Below are positions 20,187 to 25,420 of a stretch of DNA of 25,420 nt, in pieces. Numbering within the stretch: the stretch's first letter is position 1; the number at the start of each line of letters is the position of its first letter. The notes under the pieces were generated by a model. The model worked only from the letters and a program-made list of their open reading frames with translations. It did no database searches and had not been told where the DNA came from. A program made the translations under genes and the position numbers. This DNA comes from a virus. The DNA lies in the IMG/VR virus record IMGVR_UViG_3300045885_000156, positions 1 through 25,420 of that record, one strand, 5' to 3'.

Positions 20187-21425
20187 ATGACGAAGACCAC
20201 GACGCGCGGCGAAGGCCGGCACTGGAAGCGCACGAACGGCAGCTGGGCCATCGCCTACTTCGTGAACGGTAACGAGGTGCGCGAGTCCGTCGCCAAGGCG
20301 CTGCGCAAGGCGGCCCGCACGGTCACCGAGGGCGACGCTCTGCGGCTCTTGCGCACACGCCTCGGGCAACTGGAGAGCGACACCTACCTCGCGCCCAGCG
20401 CCGACCGCGCCACCGTCGGCGCCCTCATCGAGGAGTACCTCGCCGACCTCTGGACCCGCAAGGAAGCCCGCCGCCCAGGCCACGGCGACCGCGCCGTGCG
20501 TCAGTGGGACGGTGCGCGCGCCCACCTCACCCCGCTCCTTGACCGCCGTGCCTCCGCCCTCACGACCCACGAGGTCACCGGATGGACGCGCGACCGGCTC
20601 CGGGCGGGCGGGGCGCCGGGCACCGTCAACCACGACATCGCGCTCCTCTCGGCCGCGTACCGGCACGCCTGGAAATCGGGCCGCATCGCCCGCCGTCCGC
20701 ATCTGCCCCGCCTCGAAGTGCACAACGCGCGGCAGGGATTCTTCGAGCGCGACGAGCTCGAGCCCATCGTCGATGCGATCTCCTGCGAGGTCGCCCGCGC
20801 CCTCGTGCTGGCGGCGGACCACCTGGGCTGCCGTGTGGGCGAGCTGCTCGCCCTGCAATGGCCGGCCGTCAACCGGCGGGCCCGCACGGTGCGCTTCCTC
20901 GACACGAAGAACGGCGACACGCGCGAGGTCCCGATCGAGGGCGCGCTCGTGGAGCTCATCGAGCGCTGCTGGCAGGCGCGCGTGGTCACCGACACGCGCG
21001 GGACCGAGCATCTCATCCCGTACGTGTTCCACCGCCGGGGCCGGGCGCTGACCGACGGGGCCCTGCGCTACGCCTGGAATCGCGCGTGCCGCCGCGCGGG
21101 GTTCTGGCTGCAGGGTCGGCCCACCAAGCTCCTGCATGACCTGCGGCGGACCTACGCCCGGGATGCCCGCAACGCCGGGGTCGACGAGACCGTGATCATG
21201 AAGCAAGCCGGCTGGCGCAGCCGGTCGCCGTTCCTGCGCTACGCCATCGTGAGCCAGACCGACCTGCGCGCGGCCCAGGCCAAGCTCGCCGAGCATCGCA
21301 GCGCGGCCGTCGCCGCCCTGGGCGGGAGCCCGCCCCCGACCCGGACAAAAACCCGGACAGTGGCCGATGGTGGGCGCCGTAACCGCTCGGGAAATAATCG
21401 CAATGCGGAATCGCACGGATTGTAG
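20187..21425 (+). CDS. int: Tyrosine-type site-specific integrase
   Basis: This 412-aa recombinase inserts and excises the phage genome. I chose ATG 20187 because AAGGAGGA (20169-20176) lies ten bases upstream; ATG 20130 in the same frame is possible but lacks such a site. N-terminal residues 1-60 look like an arm-binding domain (GRHWKRTNGSWAIAYFVNGNEVRES), residues 75-175 are the core-binding SAM-like domain, and residues 185-370 the catalytic domain: Arg216 (GCRVGELLAL), Lys241 (DTKNGD), His317-x-x-Arg320 (HDLRRTY), Trp343 (AGWRS, in place of the second His) and nucleophile Tyr352 (FLRYAIVS). The last 30 residues are a basic low-complexity tail overlapping a 31-bp repeat. It is followed by a terminator and attP-like repeats. 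Confidence 0.95.
   Translation: MTKTTTRGEGRHWKRTNGSWAIAYFVNGNEVRESVAKALRKAARTVTEGDALRLLRTRLGQLESDTYLAPSADRATVGALIEEYLADLWTRKEARRPGHGDRAVRQWDGARAHLTPLLDRRASALTTHEVTGWTRDRLRAGGAPGTVNHDIALLSAAYRHAWKSGRIARRPHLPRLEVHNARQGFFERDELEPIVDAISCEVARALVLAADHLGCRVGELLALQWPAVNRRARTVRFLDTKNGDTREVPIEGALVELIERCWQARVVTDTRGTEHLIPYVFHRRGRALTDGALRYAWNRACRRAGFWLQGRPTKLLHDLRRTYARDARNAGVDETVIMKQAGWRSRSPFLRYAIVSQTDLRAAQAKLAEHRSAAVAALGGSPPPTRTKTRTVADGGRRNRSGNNRNAESHGL
21339..21369. repeat. 31-bp direct repeat, copy 1 (candidate integrase arm site)
   Basis: The 31 bases match 21524-21554 at 30 positions. Each copy holds ACCCGGACA twice at a 12-base spacing, followed by GTGGCCGATG. Copy 1 lies in the last codons of the integrase gene. 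Confidence 0.85.
21396..21415. repeat. Short direct repeat AATCGCA x2, possible core site
   Basis: AATCGCA occurs at 21396-21402 and 21409-21415, 13 bases apart, at the end of the integrase gene and between the two 31-bp repeats. The pair is short and may be chance. It is listed because it lies where an attP core is expected. Confidence 0.3.
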
Positions 21426-21459
21426 CGTAGTCCGTTCCTCGGGGTGGCAACACCAGAAC

Positions 21460-21484
21460 ACCCGCTATTTTCGCGGGTTTTCTC
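21460..21484 (+). terminator. Rho-independent terminator after integrase
   Basis: ACCCGC (21460-21465) pairs with GCGGGT (21473-21478) around the loop TATTTTC and is followed by TTTCTC. A second ACCCGC (21485-21490) can pair with the same GCGGGT, so two alternative hairpins exist. The site ends the integrase transcript or forms an attenuator before the resolvase gene. Confidence 0.68.
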
Positions 21485-21523
21485 ACCCGCCATCCGGCTC
21501 GAATCGGTCTGTTTCGGGGCCGA

Positions 21524-21554
21524 ACCCGGACAGAAACCCGGACAGTGGCCGATG
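21524..21554. repeat. 31-bp direct repeat, copy 2 (candidate integrase arm site)
   Basis: This is the second copy of the repeat at 21339-21369, with a single mismatch (G at 21533, A at 21348). Its last three bases are the ATG start of the resolvase gene. The two copies enclose 154 bases with the integrase end and the terminator. Confidence 0.85.
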
Positions 21555-21974
21555 AGCGGCATTCGCTTTTTCGTGGCGGGCACGCCGAAGGCGATGCAGA
21601 CAAGCGCGCGCAAGCGCGTGCCCGTCGGCGGCGGGAAGTTCACGCATCTTCCCGAGAAGCGGAATGCCGAGTGGGGCCTCCTCGTCGGCTACACGGGGCG
21701 CCAGCACGCGCCCGGGCTCCCGCTCACCGGGCCGATCCGGCTCGCGGTCACGTTCTACGTCGTGCGCCCGGCGTCGGCGAACAAGCGCGTCCTCTGGCCG
21801 CTCAAGCGGCCCGACGTCGACAACCTGGTGCACAAGCTCACCGATCAGTGGAACGGCGTCTTCTGGCACGACGACTCGCAGATCGTCGAGCTCGTCATCC
21901 GCAAGCGGTTTGCCGAGAGCGGCGGAAACACGGGCGCGGCCTTCGCCGTCGAGCCCGTCGAGGGGGCGCCATGA
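21552..21974 (+). CDS. rusA: RusA-type Holliday junction resolvase
   Basis: This 140-aa endonuclease would cut four-way junctions formed during phage recombination or before packaging. The diagnostic segment is KRPDVDNLVHKLTDQWNGVFWHDD (read as RPDVDNLVHK and VFWHDDSQI), which supplies Asp88, Asp90, Lys95 and Asp107/108, matching the metal-binding and basic residues of RusA. The usual length is 120-140 aa. ATG 21552 forms the end of repeat copy 2 and has no clear ribosome binding site, so translation may be weak or coupled to upstream reading. It complements the Cas4-like nuclease module. Its stop overlaps the next start (ATGA). Confidence 0.9.
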   Translation: MSGIRFFVAGTPKAMQTSARKRVPVGGGKFTHLPEKRNAEWGLLVGYTGRQHAPGLPLTGPIRLAVTFYVVRPASANKRVLWPLKRPDVDNLVHKLTDQWNGVFWHDDSQIVELVIRKRFAESGGNTGAAFAVEPVEGAP

Positions 21975-22129
21975 TCATCGTGCCGCTCGTCGACGTGCAC
22001 GCGCGCGCCTGCACTTGCGATGGCGAGGCCTTCACCGACGCGGACTGCAAGGAGCTGCGCGACCTCATCGCCAACGACGAGGGCGCCGAGGGCGAGGTCT
22101 ACGTCCAGGCCGTGAGGCCGCCGCAGTGA
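21971..22129 (+). CDS. Small acidic protein, unknown (52 aa)
   Basis: ATG 21971 overlaps the resolvase stop. The protein starts with a strand (IIVPLVDVHARACTC), has Cys14, Cys16 and Cys26, and contains an acidic helix (TDADCKELRDLIANDEGAEGE) and a final strand (VYVQAV). No family is recognised. The cysteines could bind zinc weakly, but the spacing is not a known motif. Its stop shares a base with the next ATG. Confidence 0.6.
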   Translation: MIIVPLVDVHARACTCDGEAFTDADCKELRDLIANDEGAEGEVYVQAVRPPQ

Positions 22130-22257
22130 TGCCGCCCGCGTGGTGGCTCCGCAAGCGCGTCCGGACGTTGCGCCGGCAACGCCTGCAGCAGCTTCGCGCG
22201 GAGCTCCTCGCGCGGCTGGTGCCGGTGGCGCCGCGCGCGACGAGGCGCCGGGCATGA
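22129..22257 (+). CDS. Arginine-rich 42-aa peptide
   Basis: ATG 22129 overlaps the preceding stop by one base (TGATG) and the TGA at 22255-22257 overlaps the next ATG. Twelve of 42 residues are Arg. The segment WWLRKRVRTLRRQRLQQLRAEL (split as WWLRKRVRTL and RRQRLQQLRAEL) would be a strongly basic amphipathic helix, followed by LLARLVPVAPRATRRRA. It could bind nucleic acid or membranes. In GC-rich DNA, Arg-rich frames also arise easily, so its support is mainly the exact overlaps on both sides. Confidence 0.5.
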   Translation: MPPAWWLRKRVRTLRRQRLQQLRAELLARLVPVAPRATRRRA

Positions 22258-22451
22258 GCGAGATTCCTTTCGAACGCCGGTACGAGATCGCGGAGAAGCT
22301 GGCCTGCGGCTGCATCCCGATGCGCCGGCTCCGGAACGATGTCGTCGAGACGCAGCCCTCGCCCGATCCGCAGCAGGCCATGCTCGAGGCCGGCCTGCGC
22401 GAGGCCCGCGGCTTCGAGCTCGTGCGCGATCCGCTCGGGAGGATCGCGTGA
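22254..22451 (+). CDS. Small hypothetical protein (65 aa)
   Basis: ATG 22254 overlaps the preceding stop by four bases. The protein is helical and charged (PFERRYEIAEKLACGCIPMRRLRND, then QQAMLEAGLREARGFELVRDPLG). Two cysteines lie close together (ACGC). No family or function is recognised; it belongs to the run of small coupled early genes. Confidence 0.6.
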   Translation: MSEIPFERRYEIAEKLACGCIPMRRLRNDVVETQPSPDPQQAMLEAGLREARGFELVRDPLGRIA

Positions 22452-22660
22452 TGATTGGAGCACGAGTGCGCATCGCCATCACGCCAGAGGTCAGCGGTAG
22501 CCGGATATTCGTTGACGATCACGAGATCAAGGGCGTGCGCGCGATCCACGTTCACGCAGTCGTCGGCGAGGCGTCCAGCGTCACGATCGAATTGGTGGCG
22601 GCGGAGGTCAGGATTGACGGCGTGATGGGCGAGATCTTCACGGGCGGCCCGATCTTATGA
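22451..22660 (+). CDS. Small conserved-type phage protein, unknown (69 aa)
   Basis: I take ATG 22451 (one-base TGATG overlap); GTG 22448 one codon earlier is equally possible. The sequence is almost all beta: ARVRIAITPEVSGSRIFVDDHEIKGV (in two parts), RAIHVHAVVGEASSVTIELVAAEVRIDGV. This pattern, with FVDDHEI, VRAIHVHA and TIELVA, is familiar from small proteins of unknown function in phages of GC-rich hosts. No catalytic motif is seen. Its stop overlaps the next start (ATGA). Confidence 0.7.
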   Translation: MIGARVRIAITPEVSGSRIFVDDHEIKGVRAIHVHAVVGEASSVTIELVAAEVRIDGVMGEIFTGGPIL

Positions 22661-23022
22661 TCACCCGCGCCTTCCGCATCGCCCGCTCGCGCGTCGCCTT
22701 CACCGAGCGCGCGCTGGACGTCGCCCTCCACGCCCTCCGGCGCCGCCGCGGCAAGGGACGCACCGAGGCCTGGCGTACCATCGAGGGCCTCGCGCGCTCG
22801 CTCGAACGCCTCCGCGAATCCGGTCACCTGAACGAGAGAGACGAAGGTGAGTCCTCATGGCATGGTCCCGCTTCGAACCAGGCTTCTCTCGCCATCCGAA
22901 GCGCATCAAGGCCGGCCCCGTCGCGTCGTGGCTCTGGATCGCCAGCGTCGACCACTGCACCGAGTTCCGCACCGATGGCTTCCTCGACGATGCCGCGGTC
23001 GCGACGCTCTGCCCGACCTTGA
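22657..23022 (+). CDS. Hypothetical basic protein with long out-of-frame overlap (121 aa)
   Basis: ATG 22657 overlaps the preceding stop. Residues 1-66 look like real coding sequence, basic and helical (RIARSRVAFTERALDVALHALRRRRGK, then TEAWRTIEGLARSLERLRESGHL). From base 22857 on, the frame overlaps the next gene for 166 bases, and residues 67-121 become a Ser/Pro/Ala/Arg low-complexity string typical of a shadow frame. Most likely the tail is simply translated until the first stop. It may instead be trimmed in related phages by an earlier stop. Function unknown. Confidence 0.5.
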   Translation: MITRAFRIARSRVAFTERALDVALHALRRRRGKGRTEAWRTIEGLARSLERLRESGHLNERDEGESSWHGPASNQASLAIRSASRPAPSRRGSGSPASTTAPSSAPMASSTMPRSRRSARP

Positions 23023-23513
23023 AGCCGGCTGAGCTCAAGCGCCAGGTCGAGGCCCTGGTCGCCGTTCGCTCGTGGGAGCGCGTCGAGGATGGCTACCTCG
23101 TGCACGGCTACCTCGAGCACAACCAGAGCGCACGGCAGGTCGAGGCGGACCGGCAGGCCTCGAAGGATCGCTACCGTAAGTGGAGGGACCAACGCAGTGA
23201 CAACGCCGTTGGCAACGCCGCAGCCAACGGCGTTGCAGCGCCGCTGCAAACGGATCTATCAGTCAGTCAGTCAGTCAGTCATAGGTTCTTAGAACCTCCT
23301 GAAGTCTCTACGCGAAGTAAGCCCCGCGCGACTTCGCGCGCTCAATCCGGCGCGTCGGGGATTGCTATCGCATCCCGATCGACCATCGAACCAGCCCAAG
23401 AACCGCGCGAAGCCACTGACGCGGAACTGCAAATAATTGCAGACGCGATGGGCATTTCCCTCGAGGAAGCGCGCGAACGACAGGCCGACGCGCGCAGGCG
23501 AGGCAGCGCGTGA
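22857..23513 (+). CDS. Replication-initiator-like protein (218 aa)
   Basis: ATG 22857 is preceded by AAGGTGAG (22844-22851). Residues 1-105 match the winged-helix N-terminal pattern of phage replisome organiser / DnaD-DnaT-type proteins: MAWSRFEPGFSRHPKRIKAG, SWLWIASVDHCTEFRTDGFL, LKRQVEALVAVRSWERVEDGYLVHGYLEHNQS. A basic segment follows (KDRYRKWRDQ). Residues 115-150 are a low-complexity linker whose DNA is dense in inverted repeats and CAGT repeats. The C-terminus ends with EEARERQADARRRGSA. In lambda and related phages the origin lies inside the initiator gene, which fits here. The initiator role is inferred from pattern and from the DNA, and no helicase or polymerase gene accompanies it. 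Confidence 0.72.
   Translation: MAWSRFEPGFSRHPKRIKAGPVASWLWIASVDHCTEFRTDGFLDDAAVATLCPTLKPAELKRQVEALVAVRSWERVEDGYLVHGYLEHNQSARQVEADRQASKDRYRKWRDQRSDNAVGNAAANGVAAPLQTDLSVSQSVSHRFLEPPEVSTRSKPRATSRAQSGASGIAIASRSTIEPAQEPREATDAELQIIADAMGISLEEARERQADARRRGSA
23201..23340. other. Candidate replication origin: cluster of inverted repeats and CAGT repeats
   Basis: Within 140 bases there are a perfect 13-bp inverted repeat (23201-23213 with 23223-23235), an overlapping 17-bp palindrome TTGCAGCG-C-CGCTGCAA (23233-23249), 5.5 copies of CAGT (23260-23281), a 15-bp palindrome AGGTTCT-T-AGAACCT (23283-23297), and CGCGCGA-CT-TCGCGCG (23325-23340). The DNA codes for the linker of the initiator-like protein, where protein constraint is weak, so selection on the DNA is likely. 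Confidence 0.5.
23260..23281. repeat. Tetranucleotide microsatellite (CAGT)5.5
   Basis: Five full CAGT units plus CA within the coding sequence of the initiator-like gene. A change in copy number would shift the frame and cut off the C-terminal 75 residues. Confidence 0.92.
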
Positions 23514-23581
23514 TGAGGTTCCGCGGCGCACGACTGCCGACCCCTCCGTGCGTCACCTGCGGCACCGTCGTCACCGCCTGA
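23513..23581 (+). CDS. Possible 22-aa peptide with one CxxC
   Basis: This ORF overlaps the initiator stop (TGATG) and the HNH start (TGATG), bridging the two genes exactly. The peptide is RFRGARLPTPPCVTCGTVVT after Met, with one CVTC knuckle. It may be a real small protein, or just a translational bridge that brings ribosomes to the HNH gene. Confidence 0.3.
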   Translation: MRFRGARLPTPPCVTCGTVVTA

Positions 23582-23910
23582 TGCCCACCGCGCCGGCCCT
23601 TCCCTGCCTCCAAACGGGCTGCCCTCACCGCCGTCCCTGCCCCGTTCACCCACCGAAATCGCGCTGGAATCACGCCGGAAAGAGCGCCGCCGCGCGTGGC
23701 TACGGACCCGCGTGGCGACGTCTGCGCGAGGTCATCAAGGCGGAGCAACCGATGTGCGTGATGTGCAAGCGCCGACCGTTCGAGGAGCTCGATCACCGTG
23801 TCGAGCAGCGCGACGGCGGCACGAGTGCGCGCGAGAACGTCCAGGGGTTGTGCCGCGCGTGCCACGACGAGAAGACGCAACGCGAACGCGCGAGGCGACG
23901 ATCGCGATGA
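23581..23910 (+). CDS. HNH endonuclease next to terminase
   Basis: This 109-aa nuclease has the phage HNH pattern: RGYGPAWRRLREVIKAEQP at 39-57, CVMC (Cys59, Cys62), ELDHRVEQRDGG with Asp71-His72, then RENVQGLCRACHDEKT with Asn86, Cys91, Cys94 and His95. The two CxxC pairs hold zinc, and His72, Asn86 and His95 form the HNH set. An additional Cys/His-rich N-terminus (PCLQTGCPHRRPCPVH) may bind a second zinc. HNH proteins at this place are often required for terminase activity and cos cleavage in HK97-type phages, so a packaging role is likely. ATG 23581 overlaps the preceding small frame by one base. Confidence 0.9.
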   Translation: MPTAPALPCLQTGCPHRRPCPVHPPKSRWNHAGKSAAARGYGPAWRRLREVIKAEQPMCVMCKRRPFEELDHRVEQRDGGTSARENVQGLCRACHDEKTQRERARRRSR

Positions 23911-23920
23911 GGGGAGGGCC

Positions 23921-23992
23921 GTGAAAATCTCTAGCGATTCCTTGGGCGAGACCCCCGCGCACGCCAAGCCGCGAGTTATACACCGGAAATGA
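23921..23992 (+). CDS. Possible 23-aa leader peptide before large terminase
   Basis: GTG 23921 is preceded by GGGGAGGG (23911-23918) and the frame stops at TGA 23990-23992, overlapping the terminase ATG as ATGA. The peptide is short and hydrophilic (KISSDSLGETPAHAKPRVIH). The terminase start has no strong ribosome binding site of its own, so this frame may provide coupling. It is too short to be a small terminase. Confidence 0.38.
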   Translation: MKISSDSLGETPAHAKPRVIHRK

Positions 23993-25420
23993 GAGCCGGG
24001 CCCAAGGCGGCCCCAAAATCGACACGACTTCCGCGCCTCCGCGCGAAGACACCAGCGCGGCGCGTGGAAGAGTTCGCGCGCCGCTTCTTGACGCACGTGA
24101 AGGGCGAGAAGGCCGGGACGCCGCTCCTATTCGCCGACTGGCAGCGCCGCGACATCCTGGAGCCCGCGTTCAACACGTTGGATGCGAGGGGCCGGCGTCA
24201 ATTCCGCACGGTGTACGTCACGTGTCCGCGCAAGCAAGGCAAGACCACCGTGGGCGCCGCGCTCGCCTTGTACCTGCTCTACGCAGACGCCGAGCCCGGC
24301 GCGGACATCGTGAGTGCGGCGGCGTCGCGCGACCAAGCCGCCATCTGCTTCAACATCGCGCGGCAGATGGTGGAGGCCTCGCCCGCGTTGCGGGACATGA
24401 CCCAGGTGTTCCAGCGAGAGCTCTTTGTGCCGAGTACCCGGTCAAGCTACCGCGTGATCGCGGCCGACGCGCCGGTCGCTCACGGCCTCAACCTTTCCGG
24501 CGCGATCATCGACGAGCTGCACGCGCATCGTGATCGACGGCTCTATGAGGCGCTCACGACGGCTGGGGGGGGGCGCCGGCAGCCGCTCACGTTCGTGATC
24601 ACCACGGCCTCGGACGACGAGCATTCCATCGCGACCGAGGTGCATCGCATCGCCGAGCAGGTGCGCGACGGGGTGATCGACGAGCCGACGTTCCTTCCGG
24701 TGATCTACGCTGCGCCCGCGGACGCAGATCCCTGGAGCGAGACAACATGGCGCGCGTGCAACCCGGCGCTGCGCTCGGGCTTCCGTTCGCTCGAGGAGCT
24801 GCGGGCCGCCGCGCGCATGGCGCACGCCGTCCCCGGCCGTGAGGCGTCGTTCCGCCAGCTCTACCTCAACCAGTGGGGCGCGATGGCGGCGTCGCGGTGG
24901 CTCCCGCTGGGCGCCTGGGACGCCTGCGCGGCCTCAGGAGCGACGATCGACGGTGGGGCCGCACTCTCACCCCGTCGCGCGTTCCTCGGGCTCGACCTGG
25001 CCAGCACGACGGACCTGACGGCGCTGGTGACGATCGTGCTCGATGACGACGACGAGGACCTCGAGGTGCGCGCGGACTTCTGGTGCCCGGAGGACAACCT
25101 CGCGGAGCGGAGCCGGCGCGATCACGTGCCCTATGAGCTCTGGGCAAAGCAAGGCCATCTGACGGTGACGCCGGGAAACACGGTGGATTACTCGTTCATC
25201 GAGGCGCGCATCCACGCGCTGATGGCGACGCACGAGGTCGTGGAGGTCGCGGTGGATCCGTGGAACGCGCGCCCGCTCCTCGCGAAGCTCGCACAGGACC
25301 AGGTGCCGGCGATCGCGGTGGCCCAGACGATGGCGGGCCTGACGGCGGCGTCCAAGGAGCTCGAGCGGCGCATCCTGTCGCGGACGCTGCGCCACGACGG
25401 GCACCCGATCCTGCGCTGGT
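23989..25420 (+). CDS. terL: Large terminase subunit, N-terminal part (continues at window start)
   Basis: This part encodes the first 477 codons of the packaging motor; with 128-300 the protein is 534 aa. ATG 23989 is the only possible start, since an in-frame TAG lies at 23932 and no other start codon intervenes. The ATPase domain has Walker A CPRKQGKTT (79-87) and Walker B GAIIDELH (171-178), followed by the coupling region TFVITTASD (201-209). The nuclease domain has LDLASTTDLTAL with Asp336 and VAVDPWN with Asp423; the third acidic residue is Asp504 in the other part. Family: HK97-type Terminase_1. A run of nine G (24565-24573) lies in the ATPase domain, but the frame stays open. The frame matches 1-300 through the 127-base overlap. 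Confidence 0.95.
   Translation, partial: MRAGPKAAPKSTRLPRLRAKTPARRVEEFARRFLTHVKGEKAGTPLLFADWQRRDILEPAFNTLDARGRRQFRTVYVTCPRKQGKTTVGAALALYLLYADAEPGADIVSAAASRDQAAICFNIARQMVEASPALRDMTQVFQRELFVPSTRSSYRVIAADAPVAHGLNLSGAIIDELHAHRDRRLYEALTTAGGGRRQPLTFVITTASDDEHSIATEVHRIAEQVRDGVIDEPTFLPVIYAAPADADPWSETTWRACNPALRSGFRSLEELRAAARMAHAVPGREASFRQLYLNQWGAMAASRWLPLGAWDACAASGATIDGGAALSPRRAFLGLDLASTTDLTALVTIVLDDDDEDLEVRADFWCPEDNLAERSRRDHVPYELWAKQGHLTVTPGNTVDYSFIEARIHALMATHEVVEVAVDPWNARPLLAKLAQDQVPAIAVAQTMAGLTAASKELERRILSRTLRHDGHPILRW
25294..25420. repeat. Terminal direct repeat, right copy
   Basis: Identical to bases 1-127. It marks where the circular sequence was opened, inside the large terminase gene. Confidence 0.93.

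Noticed and set aside
20004-21461. 485-codon minus-strand frame opposite the integrase
   Set aside because: The integrase on the plus strand has all catalytic residues; the reverse frame has no motif or start signal.
21490-21515. GGCTCGAATCGG resembling a tRNA T-loop in the proposed attP
   Set aside because: The flanking bases do not form a T-arm plus acceptor stem and no CCA end follows in register; a tRNA fragment cannot be supported.
21367-21555. 62-codon frame running from the ATG in repeat copy 1 to repeat copy 2
   Set aside because: It overlaps the integrase end out of frame and the terminator, and has no ribosome binding site; composition looks noncoding.
24565-24573. Run of nine G in the large terminase considered as a slippage switch
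   Set aside because: The frame is intact and the gene is essential; the run is shorter and more likely compositional, though it is a place for sequencing error.

Overview
The window is a complete or near-complete genome of a small temperate tailed phage (Caudoviricetes, siphovirus-like), opened inside its large terminase gene. The last 127 bases (25294-25420) repeat bases 1-127 exactly, and the terminase reading frame runs uninterrupted across the join, so the unique circular sequence is 25,293 bp. The DNA is strongly GC-rich, and all genes I can support lie on the + strand, mostly overlapping by 1-10 bases or separated by a Shine-Dalgarno sequence. The host is not identifiable from the sequence. 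A predicted lipoprotein and a small membrane protein of a type I associate with proteobacteria suggest a GC-rich Gram-negative host, but this is inference.

Layout, starting upstream of the join. (a) 23581-25420 plus 1-486: HNH endonuclease, large terminase and a 53-aa HTH protein, which form the packaging module; no normal small terminase is recognisable. (b) 597-872: small membrane protein, followed by three 10-bp iterons. (c) 964-5424: HK97-type head module (portal, U35/S78 protease, major capsid, proline-rich small protein, connector with an inserted beta-domain, head-closure protein). (d) 5415-14596: tail module (tube protein, chaperone with a canonical GGGAAAC -1 frameshift, displaced gp10-like protein, short tape measure, Dit-like protein, 1098-aa hub with two hexapeptide arrays, fibre proteins). 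(e) 14605-14990: holin-like protein and a small lipoprotein, a possible lysis cassette without a recognisable endolysin. (f) 14991-15148: the one clear regulatory gap, with repeats and a sigma70-like promoter, leading into an HTH regulator that carries a 13-C tract near its start. (g) 15388-18687: zinc-ribbon protein and a recombination module (conserved phage protein, coiled-coil protein, Cas4/RecB-like Fe-S nuclease). (h) 18684-21554: three small genes including an excisionase-like HTH protein, a tyrosine integrase, a terminator, and paired 31-bp direct repeats that probably mark attP. (i) 21552-23513: RusA resolvase, small unknown genes, and a replication-initiator-like gene whose middle holds dense inverted repeats, a candidate replication origin.

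Together this describes an integrating phage with its own recombination functions and no DNA polymerase, so it depends on the host replisome. The points most worth checking are the repeat-rich tail hub, the candidate origin, the attP repeats, the poly-C tract in the putative lysogeny regulator, and the missing endolysin and small terminase.
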